Positions 27,291 to 42,200 of a stretch of DNA of 64,000 nucleotides are shown here, in pieces. The translations under genes and the position numbers were made by a program. Source of the stretch: Pycnopodia helianthoides (lineage: Eukaryota > Echinodermata > Asteroidea > Forcipulatida > Asteriidae). Location of the stretch: the NCBI GenBank assembly GCA_032158295.1, contig CM063251.1, forward strand, positions 11,633,016 through 11,697,015. The letters are read 5' to 3'. How positions within the stretch are numbered: the stretch's first letter is position 1; each line of letters starts with the position of its first letter. The notes under the pieces are model-generated. The model saw only the letters and a program-made list of their open reading frames with translations. It did not search any database and was not told the DNA's origin.

Positions 27291-30200
27291 CTAAACATAA
27301 AAGACAAAATCAAAGACATGTCTGAACAATATGCTGAAAGGATATTTCTACATTCAAACTGTACCAAAGAAGAAAATAATAAGCATAGAGCAAGGGATAA
27401 GTATGTCAATGTTTCACAGTTGAGACTCTAACCCGCCCCATGGGCCCTGAATCAACTGATCAGGGTCCAATGTCATAGCTCTGCTTCAGCGCCGAAACTA
27501 GTGTAAAATTGTAGGGGGGCACAAGAGGATGCACACATTTTTCTTGAGGCACTTCTGGCCAATTTAAACTGTAAATTCTGTTTGTATTTCTCTTAAACAA
27601 GTCCCCTTTCAGCGCTCTTGTTGTGCCATTTACTATTTTGTATAAGATAATCTGGCGCGAGTGTAAAAACAAATACACTGTTTGCGTATAAATGGATAAA
27701 TAGTTTTTAAAAACATTGAAATTATCGCATTAAAGCTTAGAAAATGTAACATTTTACTCTGATAACATTTAACCTAAAAGGTCCAGATTTCAAATGGGGG
27801 TGGGGGAGGTGGCTACCAATGGGGTACAGACTTCATTTGAGGGGGGGGGGGCACCATAGTTACGCCACTGCTCTGCTTACTGTGGAATTATACACTTACA
27901 GCGCCTGTTAATGCACACAAGTCTATGGGCCTTAAGCGTGCACACGATTCCGTGGTAAGCAGAGCCATTCAAATTGGCCCCTAATCATAAGAACTGCCCG
28001 GCAGAGACACTCCATTAGATGGACATTTCCACAACACAGCTATGTCTTACGCCAGCAACTTGGTTGCATTTTGTTATAGTATTTTAACATAGAATTGTGC
28101 CTTCAAGAAAGACTCTGATGAGCTGGGAATGCGAGGTCATTTTCACTTCATACCACAGTTTAGTTGTGTATTTTGGTGTACTCTTTACAAATTCTTACCT
28201 TGTATATGTAAGCTAGGTTGAGACAGCTTCTTTATCAACATTAAATTGAGTAGATTGCGTAACTCTTTAAAGATTACAGCCGTCTTGGCCGGTGCCTGTA
28301 AATAAGCAAGCAATGGGAAAATGGTTAATTGGTCATTCTTTTTTTTTTAATTTATAATCGGTGTGAAACATTATGGTTTTTTTTAACCAATATTAAACCT
28401 GCTATGTGGCAATGTTCAATCTGTCAATCATTTGTTTTAATTTATTATTGGAAAATGTACACCTATGAAAAATATCTTTACAAAACCTTAAATTTGTATT
28501 GTATTATGTGATGTACGTAGTATCTCCTACACATATTATAGTGATCCCTCTGCTGCCGCTTCCCAGGTTGTATTGTAAACTTGGGTGTGATCCCTGGCTA
28601 TACGGCAGGTACAGGTTGAATGGCTTCTGACTGGCACCCCCGAAAAAAAAGATATTTACCAAATAGGGAGACCGCCAACATAAGGGCTAGATAGCTCAGT
28701 TGGTAGAACACGTTAATCAGGAGGTTGCAGGTTCAAATCCCGCCCCGGTCAATTTTTCTTCGCTCAACCCAAAATTAAATTGTGTACGAATAAGCGGAGG
28801 TTTTTCCTGCTTATGGAAGGCCCATTAGAAAAAATTATATTCTATAGCCACTGCTTATGGTAAGCAAAGCAAGAAGCTTGCTTACTTACTGGCAGTACTC
28901 GTAAGCAGATGATGTGTTGCAACAATTATGCAAACATCCCTCGTAAGTACTCAAATACACTGTAAAAAGTTTCTCCACACATTTTTTCTGCTTACTAGTA
29001 AACAGCTTTATGAAAGTGGGCCCTGGAAATTTGTGGTTTAGGTGTTTGGAAGCTCACTAAATGGTTTGAAAACTCTTTCAAAACCATGTGCTTTATTACC
29101 CTTAAAAACATACCTGAAATTTGATCCAGTCATCTACTGTGATGACCTTCTCCCTGTGTTGTACAGCCAAAGCGCCACCAAATAACAATAGTGGGTATGG
29201 CGAGACCAAGGAACTATCACGGATGAACACACGGGACAACTTCACCTGCAAGGAGAAACCATTCTTACTTGCATTAAGAAATTACATTAATTTTGTGTTA
29301 ACATGTAAGGTGCTTATTGCCCTTAACTACATGTTGTCCATTAGTATTATAGACCATGTTTCTGACGAGCAGAGTGTGGGTTTGAGTCCCAGTCATGAGA
29401 CTTGTGTCCTTAAGCACGAATGGGACGTGCAGCCATTAGTCCCGAGTGATGTGCAAGGCATGAAACAGAACCCAGTACACATATTGTTAAGAGAAGGGGT
29501 CGCACTGGTGTTTTCTGATACAAATAAGTCTTATATTTCAAACATAGCTCTGCATACTTTGTTTAAAAAATAATAAGCGCTTTGAGACGCCCTCAGGTGT
29601 GATAAAGGACTATGTAAGAACTGCGTGTTATTATTATTATTATGTGCACTTTATTAATATTCGACTGCCCTCTACTGAAATCTACCAGATGGTATGCTCG
29701 CAATTCACAAGACTAGAGACTGGATGATCAACAGAAGTGTGTGTGTCGAAAATCAGTATTCATTATTGCTACTTCCCACAGGAAGCATGAAAAGAGCAGT
29801 GGCAAAATGATAATAGTCGTTCCACAAATTGCTACGTCAGAGTCAAGCTCCTTCAGGGCAGAGAACTTGCAAAACATTGCAGATACAACTTGTGGGCTTA
29901 ACTCTTGAACAAGTTCATAACTTTTGTCGCAACTATTAAAATGAAGACAAGAAAGCCTGCCAATTACCTTCTCAAGGAACAGTAGCCAACCGTTAGCAAG
30001 TAAACCTCGATTCACAGATGCTGGATGTACGGCCACAGGACCCTTGGTTGTCTCAGCCACGCAGAGTTTCTTGGCGTCCCGACCACCCTCCGTCGGCTTC
30101 TCGAACGATGTCTTGGCAATATTTGGGTACAGGCCGGCAGTGAGTACAGCCTTGAGGAGGGCAAGGTTTCCTTGGGTGAGAGGGAATTTGGGTCCCTTGA

Positions 30201-33200
30201 CCTGAGTCTTGCTGATTTCCAAGATGCCGTCAGAGGTCACTGAGGACTTGATCCCTGCTGCTTTAGAATGCCTTAAGCCATCTTCAAACCCAATAGATTG
30301 GATTAATCTGATCAGATCATTCTTCACATTCTGAAATAAAAAATGAATACAAATTTCACAAAAACTTGACAAAGAATTAGCAATCCACACTTGTAAATAA
30401 TGTTATTCATATTACTTTTCACTCATTTAAAAGATTCCTCTGGCATTTCCCAAATCAGCTATCTTGTCAAGGATATTAACCCTTAGGCTACGACTGTTGC
30501 TAAGGGTGTTGCTAAGGATGTCCTATACTTCAACGCATGACATGAGAATCTAGTCATAGCTGTAGCCGTAGCCACCAATTTGGACAGGGCCTAACTGTCT
30601 AGGCATTTTGCTACCATGTGGCCTCAATCCTTCACATCCTCCTCTACGATGTGGTTTCTTTCCCTGCCTTTCACCTCTGTGGAGCCCAGAGCCTTGCATG
30701 TGAATTGGGTTTTCAGTCCCAACCATGCGCGGGTTTTCCCCATTTGGGGTTTTCCTCCCATGTCTAAAAACTAACCATTTCTTCTTGTTTCCTTGGCCCT
30801 AATTGAGCTGTTAATGTGTAAATAAATTGTTTAGACTTGGATAGGATCTCTTCAGCTCCTGGTGAAGACTATTATGCTAATTGAGACATTGAGAAGACCA
30901 ATATCAGTCTTTAACCAGTTGACGCTGGATGTAGTGTTAGCAAGTCAATTTTTCTCTGGAAGCAAACTTTTGTATTTTTGTGTCACATTGGATGACCAGA
31001 ACAAAGGCAGCCCATACTTATTAATATAAGTAATAATATTACAGCCTTATTACTTATTACAGCCTTCATTCTCTGTGTAACACTTAAGTTCACACACACA
31101 AAGAGGACAGATGGTGGTAGAAATAATGCTGAAATTCTGCCTCTGTGCAGTGGCTATTGTGTAATCCTCGATTCCAGGCCTTTGCTTTTTTGATGAAAAA
31201 AGAGGGTTATGTGGTATTCATAATTGTTTACATTGGGTTTCGGCTCAATAAAGGCAAGACTGAGCAGACTGAAATTCCAGCTTTGGTTCCGGCCATGGAC
31301 CCAATTGGCAACCGTGTCTCACGGCCAAGAATTTGCGAATCATGGTGCATGAATATGGTATTTTTTCAAAAGAGAAGAAACAAAATCCTGGTACTTTAAA
31401 CAGAGTTGTTGCTTTGCTGAGTTGTGGTTTCTTTGTGCCAGCAATACTCTCAAAGAAAAATGATTCAGACAATTTCTAGAAAAATAATCCTGTCAGGGTG
31501 GAAAATTGGAAGATCCTCGGCATGAACTGATTAAAGATCCAGAGCCAACAAAGACTCCTATAAAAACCCATTCTAACGACTCACACTGAGAGTTTGTGAG
31601 ATTACATACATGGTGTACTACAAACCCAAAACCCATGTCAATCCACAACCACGCATAGCCTCAAAAACAGCTGAATCTAAACTTACCTTGATTGAAAGAA
31701 GAGTAGTTCTACTCAAGAAATTCTGATGACAGTAGGACATTTCAGAGACCTTCCCCTAGCAATAGCCTCTTCCCAACTACAACATAAAATAAGTTGCATT
31801 TAAATCCTTCATCAAATTTGAAAGAAAACTCTGATTGCGATTACATTGGTAAATGGCAAAAGCTCATGATGTGTAGATATTCTTAATTCAGACTGAATGC
31901 ATTTGTAAGACTACTTGTTGCTACATCAGTAATCAATTATACATCAATAATAATGATAACTGGTTCTTATAATAGTGCACATATCTTAGTAGCTAGCTCA
32001 AGGTGCTTTACAACATTAATATCTCTGTTGCTGTTCATTGGGCATACTTTTAGACCAATCCTCTAACTCTCTCAACTCCCTGGGCATACACCCCAAGCTG
32101 CTTACATTAGCGCATTACTGTCTCAGCTAGGTTCTCATTTATACACCTTGGTTAAGAGAACCAATTATGGTTAAGTGCCTTGATCAAGACCGGGACTCGC
32201 ACCCGCACTCTGCTGATAAGAAACACCAATTGCCCGCTTCCATTTGTACCCATAAAATAATTATCAACCGCGCAAGCTACGTGTACTTGCTTGGAATGCT
32301 ACAGGACCATTAGCACTGCAATGATCCTGGAGTGGTGGCAAGCAATGTTAATATCTGGTGCTGCTTAAGCAGTCATGTTACGAATCTCAAACACAACCAA
32401 TCTGATCAACACCATGTTATGTAGTGCCTTTGCACTGAAAGCTGCCGGCCGGTCATTTGGTACTAAATATGTAGCATGGTGTACCATTAAATGAAAACAA
32501 TTTTGTTAATAGTCATACTGTTAAGGGAGCGTCTCAAAAGTCAGGTACAATCTGTGCACAAAAGAACGTTCCCTTGGGCACAAGCCTGTAATACACTGGA
32601 CCGCCATAGTTTTCCACCAGACCACATCATCGTGCCAAAGCACGTGAGCAATCCTGCATGAGTGCATATGCGCTTAAGTATTTGAATGTTCCATCGGCAT
32701 ATTTTGAACGGTCCATTTGCACAAGCTGGAATACTTATCTGATCCTAAACGTTCCCACCGATTCCGACTTTTCAGAGGCTCCCTAATTGCTATTTGTCTT
32801 ACCCAGAATAGACTTTGTAGACAGTGATGTGGTCAGAATTAGCTATAGCCAAGGCCTTCTTTGCTAGATCAGCTTGTTGTCGTTTACCCATTGGTACAAC
32901 AAAGGGTTGTTTATCAGTCATTGCTGCTGCCATCACAGCCTGTATTCAACAAAAACACACCAACCAGAAAAAAATCATTTTCAAGAAAAATGAAACTTCC
33001 TATATTTTATGAAAGCATTGTGTGGGTGTGTGTTATAGTCTACAAAATGGTTCTAGATCCCACGTTGTGTGGAAAATATTTGTTCTTGGATCCAATCTTT
33101 TGACGCTTGCTCAGTTTATCTAGAACTAATTTCCAACCTTCGATTTTGTCCTGTGTTTCAACTTCTTGTTGTCACTAACCAACCCCTACCCTCCAACCCC

Positions 33201-36200
33201 CCCCCTCCCATTGTCTTCTTATTCTTTGTTTACCCCTTCCTTTTTCTGTGTGCTTTCTGCTTCTCTCTCTCTCTATTCATGTATTTCCACTTGACCACTT
33301 CTGTTTCACTTGACCTGTTAATGTGTGTTGTCATGTCATTTAGCTTTCGAGAAAGACCCTGCTATGGCCGAAACGTCAGGCCATTAACAATTTTTTTGAA
33401 TTAAATTTACATACATAGCTCAATGCATGGTACTCACCACTGGCTCCAAGCACCCAAACATAGCAGCAAAAAGCAGCATCTTACCAACGCGGACATTGAC
33501 AGGCAGGGCTGCAAGGTGCTGGCCGAGAGGGGTCAATGTGGGGTCATCGACCTTACATGCCCCTACCTCCCTCAGGAGGCTCATGGCTGCCCGTATTGTG
33601 TTGAGTTGAGGTGGGTCGAGGGATTGCTGCAAGAATGCCTCAGGTGACCCAAGATCACATTTCTGAAATTTAAATCAAGTGGAGACTTTGAAGCAGTCGG
33701 TTCCAGCAGACATGCCAGGTAAACTTGCGTCGTTTACGCAATTCTGGACATGCATAAGCATTTCAACCAGGTGCATCTGCTGCCACCTAGCATTTAAAAA
33801 GGCTCTCATTAGACTGTGATTAGGGTCGTCAACAATTGGGCACAGTGCCATCATGCATTAATCATACCATCCGGCTGTGCAAAAAGTACACAAATTGTTT
33901 CAGCAAAATAAAAGTGAGCTCAGCAGAAACAGGATGACGGTTACCCACAAATTTAATTTTAAGTGATGAACAAATCAGATGAAAATGTTCCGATGATGAT
34001 CAGCTCTATGAAAATGGGATCCTTGTAAATGAGCTCTGAATTTGACTTCCTAAGCTTATATATAGACCAATCAGTTCGCGCAGGTTCTGCATGCTGCACC
34101 GCCATTACTGAGGTGCTGGCAGCGCAAGGTTTTGCACACAAAAACATGGAAAAATCATTGTCTTTTTTACTTTTCTTACGAATAAGGTGTCTTGCTCAAC
34201 GATTTCAAAACTTCCCTGACAGGACAATTGACTCTTATGTTGTAGGTACCTACCATGATGTGCAAGCAGAGATCTTCCAGCGGAACTCTTAAAATCTCAG
34301 GTGGAGAAAATGACTTGAAAGACTCATATCTGTGTAAAGAAATAACAGCATTTTAGAATATCATTCTGTAATCAACTCATCTAATCAAGCGTTTCTAACA
34401 AACAATCATGTAAAAACCCAGTTAGTTTTAATAATAATGATAATAAAAGTGGCTTCTTGTGTAGTGGTTAAATCCGTCACTCAGTGGTGCTCATGGAGCT
34501 CAAACATTTTTACCCCTGGTCACTGGACCATTCATTTCATTACTAAAACCATCTCAGCTCTCTGGGGAGTACACAGCCTGTGCTGCCAAGTATGGAACGC
34601 ACCAAGCTAAATCAATCACAAGAACCATCTCTGCCTTCAAAGGTACCCATTCTACCCCCTGGGTGTAGAGAAGCATTTATAGTTAAGTGTCTCACTCAAG
34701 GACACAATTGAATAACCAGGGTTTGAACCCCCACCTTGATGACTTAATGAAGCCACCAGAACTTGAGTCTGGTGCATAAAGCCACTTGGCCACGACAGGC
34801 CACATTTAAAAAAAACATTCAAAGAAAAAGTGAGCTGTCTCACTAAAATCTCTTTTGCCGGCTTTAAATTTCAAGCATGTCACATAGTACAAATTAATTC
34901 AAACACCCTGTCCGCATATTAGGAAAGGCCAAAAACCCTGAAACTCTAAAAACAAAGAGAGAGAGAGTTTGTACTGACTGTTGTTTGGTGTAGAGTCTGA
35001 AGCAGAAGCCCTCTCTGACCCTACCGGCTCGTCCCTGTCTTTGCTTAGCACTGGCCTTGCTGATATTAGTCTCTACCAGGGCACTCAACTGACTCATCTC
35101 ATTGTACCTAAACAAAGTTTTAAAAAAACAGCATTCTTAATAAAGATTACATGTGCAAGTTGATTTTAAGAAACCTTTGTTTTATCACCAAACTTTAACA
35201 CTTCTTGCCGTTTACTTTACTTCATAACATTTTACTCTTCTTCAATCCCGTGTTACATTTGCATTGAGGCAAATCTGAGTGCCTCCTCTTTGAATAGAAC
35301 TCTCCTGTTGTGTCAGAAATGCCAGATTAGGTGATCACTGCTCAAATGCCTACCAGCATCAGTTTGACACTGTAAACATCTTCTTGCTTTCTAGTCCATT
35401 TTTTACATTGCTGTTCAACTGTACTTGTAGATTGCTTTATCTGTAGAAGAAAGCATTAGTTTTTGAGTCAAAAAATGCCTACCTTGTCTCTTTCACTTTC
35501 CCAGCATCGATCACAAACACAACATCAGGAATAGTGATCCCTGTCTCTGCTATGTTTGTTGCTATGACAACCTTACGCACCCCTGAGGGCGGTATTTCAA
35601 ACGCCGAACTCTGATCTTCAGAGGACAGCACAGAATGTAAGGCTAGTATTTGATACCTGATGACAAAAGTACAGGGAAGTTTCAGAAGTCAGTAAGACAG
35701 GAATATTTTCAAGTATGCAACTGCAGTTTGTCAAAAAACAGGAAAGCGCTAAGCTTAGCAGTTAAATAAGATTGATCCACATGTAGGATTAGTCTTATCT
35801 CTTTGTGACATCAAGCCCAGCGCCTGTCTTTATCCTTTAATTGATAAAGTCAGGGGACCAGTCTCAATTTGTAACAATGTCTGGCATTATGGAAGAGGCT
35901 CTGTACAAAACAAGAGGTTTTATGTGTATATCCAGAATAGTTTTAGCGAGATATGTTTGTGCAGTTTCAAACATGCGTGCCCCGAGAAGGCTACTTTTGG
36001 CATGTTTTTGCACTCACACAACAATGTTACCTCCAGAATGGCAAAGGTTGAGGGTTTGAATCTCACCCGAAGTATATGCCAATGGATTTTTTTCACAGGA
36101 GTCTGGGAAAGTACAACACAAATCCCTGTGTGGGTAAACACATGTTTATCCCAATGCAAATTTATTAGGTACTTAAATCATTGTGGTAGCCACTGTTGAT

Positions 36201-39200
36201 TAGGATTCAAACTGCCTCTAGCTACCACCAAGCAAGCTCTGTAGTATAGTGGTAAAATGGCAACAATTGAATTCCATCTGAGTAAAATGCATGTGGATTT
36301 TGTTCACAGTACTCATGAATATTCCGAGTATACAGTGCAAATAATATATATTCCCTTCTCGTTTGCTGCCGCAAGCAAGGCAACTACAATAATTGAAGTG
36401 AATTACTACATCTAACTGGTCGATTATCCTTAAGCTACAGTCTCATTATTTGAAGGGCTCGCTTACTTTTTCTCTGGGAATCTGGAATCAGTCTGAAGGA
36501 GTTCGTAAAGTTCTTGGATGTTTGCGAGTCCCGGCATGAATATAAGAACAGCACCATCTATTCTTCTATAATGAGGATCTTGATCTAAAAAGCTGATCAG
36601 TTCCTGTGGTTAGAAGTAGAAAACAAAATCTAGAACCAATTTCTACATTAGAGATAATAACAAGAGTAATTAGGGTCTAGCAATACGCGAGTCTAGCAAT
36701 ATGGGAGATTTACAATCTAATGTCTCCTCCACAGTTTGATTGGGAGAGGCTGGTTTCGCAGTGCACCATGAGAAAAAGGTTCACAGCAATTTTGGTCATC
36801 GCGCTGCACCCACCACACAATTGTATGTTTGTTTGTTTGTTTGTTTTAACGTCGTTTAAAGCAGCAGATAAAGCATCTAGGTTGTAATTCTCAGCTGTGT
36901 TGATGGTATTGTTTTGTAAGGCCACTACATATTTTCCCCATTAACGTCGGACATTCCAAGGTTCCAAACTGCCCAAGCGGTGCTGAGTTGCGAGTTTGAT
37001 TATTTTTAGTCCACTGCATTTTCGTTCGTAAAAATGGCCTCTCCTTGGTAAACTGTAGAGGGCGCACTGTATTGTGAATTGCCCGTATTGGGGGGACACA
37101 TTTGAAGATGAACTGTGGCATCAGACACACTTTATGTATTAATTATTGTCCTTGACAAGGAGAGTGCTCAAAACAATGAATACAATTAAAAATGCAGCTG
37201 AAAATCTCCTATTAACAGCAGACAGGCAATTAGTAAGTAGCAAGACTCTTTCATTTCAGTCCTGTTATTTCAAAACAAACTTCCCAAAACAGCTTGAATA
37301 TTAATACTATATTACCCCCAGAGCATCTTACCACAATTAACTCCATGTTAATTCTGTCTTGGTTGAGTCTGGTCACGACCTGCCTAGTGGGCTTACTGTA
37401 GAGGTCTGGATCCAAACCACTCTGATAATCATAAAAGCAAAATAAATTAACCTTGAGTAAGGAATTGCTTTAGTATAATTTTGATGAAAATACATTGCTG
37501 AATGGTTCACTAATTTGAAATACATCAAAAACCATCAATTACATTTGCATAAAGATAACACCTGAACAAAATATTGAATAAATAACATTTTGACTTAAAC
37601 TGCAGCTTTTGTTTTAGAGTTTTGATATGCATTTTTTGAATCGTTTTTTTTGCCATCTCAAGTCTTTTATGGTTTGTTTGCATTCAGGTTTGATTTTCTT
37701 TACATGGTTTATCAGTGATTAATGGTAGTTTAGCCCATTTTAAAACCCCTCTCTCTCTTTCATTTTAGGTTGGAGCCTTCCCAAAGCAAACATGTTCATT
37801 ACAATTATAATATGAATAATATTGTCCATTGGCACACGCTTAGATGAAACCATTTTTGTGCATCATACCAGTAGTGTGTTGACCAAGCCATCAAGAGCAT
37901 TGAACTCAAATTCTGATGACGTGAGTCATCAGAGTGTGGGTTCGTATCCCAGTCATGACACTTGTGTCCTTGAGCAAGGCACAAACTATAATTGCTTCTC
38001 TTCACCTAGGGGTAAATGGGTACCTGCGAGGGTAGAGATAGTTGGATGTGAATTGTTAGCGACCTATGTCCCAATTTGGCTGCCCGTTCCAAAGGAGTTG
38101 AGATGGTTTCAGGAATGCTTAAGGCCCAATGATTAGGGGCTATAGTATAAGGCACTTTTATAAAATGTTTAAATTGCCTAATAAATGCCTGTTATTATTT
38201 GTTCAAACTATAGTTACTTTCGTTTCAACACAAGAATCTTTGGACTCGATTGCTATTGGTAATAACAAATATCACCACAGTGAGTGAAAAAACAGAATCC
38301 TGTGTTTAATGTAATGGGGTTATTTATGGTTTGGTTTGGGGTCTAACACTACCATTGAAATTGGTCATACTTTCTTACCTCATCCATAACAGAGACGTCT
38401 TGTGTTTCCCAGCTTACCTGATGAAAAATATACACCAAAATGACTTGCTCAATTTGTAAATTAATTTTTTGCTATACAGTTTTAATCTATCTTCAGTCTA
38501 CCGCGCTCTTTTGTTACTTTGATTTATGCTTTTGTTACCAGGCTCAACATGGTTCTTCTGTTGTACGCCTTCTATTGGCATTTCCTTGATTTTATATTAT
38601 ATCTATCATTTCTAGTTGTACTATTCTTGTATTTTATTTTATTGTACAGTACCTGGGAGCATTTTTACAAATGTATTAACTATTTGGGTGGCATGAGTGG
38701 CTAGTGCGTAAAGCACCACTGTGGCCTTGGTTTTGATTCCCGATAAGGTCATGTGTGAGTAGAGTTTAAATCATTGTGCCATGAGGGTTTTTCTCTGGGT
38801 CGTTCGAATTTCCTCCCTTAGGAAAATCAAACTGGCTGTTGGCTGTGCTCCATGGTCATACATGTATATGGGTCCATGTGTTTGGCTGTCAAAAGGCACC
38901 TGTGGCTTGACCACATTGTAGCCGCATCCTTCACATTTCAGCTTCTCAGCTGCGACTGAGGATTTTTAGCCTCCCAATTTATTATTGTTTTTAAATATGG
39001 ATATGGAGCTCAGGACTCAATTTCATTAAGCAGCTATGCACACAAATCTGCTTAGCACAAACAAAATATGGAAGGCAAAAATAGTTACCAGCCAAAATAC
39101 CATGCATTGAACACTGGATGAGGAAGACTAACTGTTTTTGTTTACCAGCTTTCAGAAAATTAGCTTAGATCTTTGGGTATTACACTTACATGGACATCTC

Positions 39201-42200
39201 TAGACTGGCCAGCCTTGCCTGTTACAGACACCGTGGTGTGTTCTTCTTGTGTTAGGGACTCGTATCGCACTGCGTATGGAGAGTCACTATCCAACACGTA
39301 GTTGGTGCTCTCAATCACATCTTCTACATGGAACACCTGTTAGAAAATCACAGGAAATAGTCGTGTGTACATAAAAAATGATGTTAATAATATGAATTTC
39401 CATTTGTGGTAACACATGCATGTACTATCAAAATTCTGAATTTGGGCCCTGTGCCCAACCTTATAGGACAATTTTCTGCAAAGCAAAATGAGCAGGATAC
39501 AAGTCACAGATGGAACATGTGAATGGGGTTTTGGATGGTCTGATAAGCTTAATTTTGTTTAGCTACTTTTTTTGGCTTAAGCAGTTCTATAAAATTGTGC
39601 CCAGGTCTGGAACCCTGATAAATGCATACCTGTACTGGAAATGTCCTGCCCGGTATATTAACCACTGGGCAGTGATGGAAGTAAGCAGACAGCTTGGCAC
39701 TCTCTATGGTAGCACTCATCAGTATCACACGAAGGTCTCTCCGAACCTTGAGTAGAGTCTTAAGGATGATCAGCAAGAAGTCTGATTGTACACTACGCTC
39801 ATGTACCTAAAAACAAAATCAACAAAAACCTAGTCAAAAGTGCAAATTGGGGCACTCGGGTTGGCATAGTCGTATCTTTCTTTGCCTTCCATCTCTGGAA
39901 CCCCAGTTCGTATCCTGCCGGGGGCACTATGTGGATTGGGTTTCAGTCCCTGCCTGAATGCATGGGTTTTCCCTGGAAGAAATTTTGTGGGTTTTCCTCC
40001 AACATCTAAAACTGAAACTTCCTTCATTGTCTTCTCTCCTTGGTTTTTTTTGTCTATATATGTAAGAATCACGATACTGATAGAGCCTAAGTCAGAGCTG
40101 AAGCCCAAGCCTAAGCCGTGGCTTCAACAAATTCCATAATAATTCTGAAACTTGTTGTTATCACAGAGTGTAAAAATGCTCACCTCATCCACTATAATAT
40201 GGCTGATATCCTGTAGTTTCGGATCCAGTTGTAATTTACGTAGGAGCACCCCCGTGGTGCAGTAAAGTAAGCGAGTTGTATGGCATTGCTGGGACTCCAT
40301 ACGTATCTGATAACCACACAGAGAATCCTGGAAATAACGGACAAAAGATGAACAAATTCAGGTTGAAGCAAAACGAAAACTCTTTTCTTTTCTCCAGGAC
40401 AGTAAGAAATTGTAAGAAAAATGCCTCTTGTGGAGCCAAAGTGTTCATTTTGGATGCAGTGGTTTTTGTCTGTAAAGATTGCTTCATGTGACATGTGTGA
40501 CAAGGAAATTTATGTGCAAGTTGAAATGCGAGTGTCTTTTCTTCTTGGAGATTGCCTGGACCCTGGCTTAAATTGGCTTTTATTGCTTACCTTGGTACCA
40601 GGACCTCTTTCACCCAGCTCCTGAGAGACTCTTCTAGCTAGGCTAGTTGTTGATATCCTCCTTGGCTCTGTGCATACAATACTACTGTGACCTCCAGCTC
40701 CTGACATTATCAAATCCTGCCCAATTAAAAAAAACACAGCATATTCAGGTATCTGCTGCTGACCACAGTGGCCCATCCAGAGACTGCGAAATTTATGCTT
40801 TGGGTACACATCCTTCTTACTACGACACCAATGTGCTTTTCATTGATTTGTTTTCAAATTATTTATACAAATAATGCATAACGTAAAAAGGCTGGAATGG
40901 TTCAGTGTGTTTGTTGTACAGACTGTTTCACCCAAACTCAACAGGAACTAAACAAAAAGTAGTGTGAGCAGTCAAGCAAGTCAGGCAATACGATACTCTT
41001 AATAAGTGAATTGGCTCAATAGGCTCACTGGATCAGGGTGTACTCACTGATTGGTTGTGGGGTCATCCGTATTCAGAGAGGAGAAACTTTCTCTTATATC
41101 TACAAGCAGACAACTGGAAATAATATCTGTTGTACAGGTCAAATTGGTGGATTTGTTGACGGTTATGATGCATTATTTCTCCAGTAGGCTGAGATGGCAG
41201 CGCTTTGTTCCCAGGAGTGTGTATGGTTGGGCATGTCTGATTAAGCACCATGTTATTTTGTTGAGGACGCCTTTGTCCTTCAAGTTCCAAATGTGCTTAC
41301 TGAGTTCAGTGTGGTACCTTTTTTCTTCGCTTTGAAGCTTGTTTTGCGTCCTTTTGGTCTTGCTTTGAAAGTGGTGGCTGTGAGACCTCAGGCTGTTTTG
41401 TTGTTAAGGTGGATACTGTGGCTTCATAAATTATATTCTTAGTTGTGCATTTGCCTGGTAGAGGGCAATCGTCCCTTTTGCAGTTGCAGGTCTCCATTGT
41501 TTGGTTCTGATCGATAATACATATCCTCTCCCACCCCATGAAGTCCAGAAACATATATTTTCGTCAACTTTTCTATAACAGTTGATAGTCTGCTAAAGGG
41601 CAAGATTTCTTAGAGCTACATTAAAAGCAGAAAATGTTGGCCTTTGCTCAACAATTTTCTGCCAAGCAAATAGTCAGGATACCTGTAACAGATGGTCTAT
41701 TTACTTTACCTCAAGTAAAAACTGCGGAACCTGAGTGCTCTTCCCGCTTCCAGTTTCCCCGGCCACAATGACCACAGGACTGGTCTTGAGTTGACTGACA
41801 ATGGCCTCACGATGCTGGTATACAGGTAGGGCTTGGCGGGATACCAACATCTTATGGTACGCTGCTGATTTCTGTCGGATTTTATTCAAAGTGTTAGCAG
41901 TCTCTAAAAATCAAGCTGACTTTGCTAGTTACCAGGCAAAATTTCATAGAACTGCTTCAGCAGAAATATTGGTTCGTGCACATGTATTTCTTCTGAGGAA
42001 ACATTCGCAGGGAACCGGTTACACAAAGTACACATGAAATGGGCCCAATTTCATAAAGCTGTTAATGTGGACTTTCATGTGGGCTTTAAGATTTTCCAAT
42101 AGAAGTGCCCTTTGCAAAATGCAAATGGCCTTCCCTTCTCAAAAATTAAATTCCAGGCCTCATTTAGGGACATGGAGAATCAACGATTTTGTACCTTGCC

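Noticed and set aside
28688..28757. Functional tRNA gene
   Set aside because: A and B boxes are good but the acceptor and anticodon stems do not pair, and the sequence belongs to a three-copy repeat.
29121..29573. 150-codon + strand ORF
   Set aside because: First part is the antisense of DHX29 exon 28 and the rest is SINE sequence.
41881..41910. Earlier acceptor (TTTTTAG at about 41899) for DHX29 exon 13
   Set aside because: It breaks phase with exon 12; the acceptor ATCCGACAG at 41872 keeps phase 0 and matches the protein.
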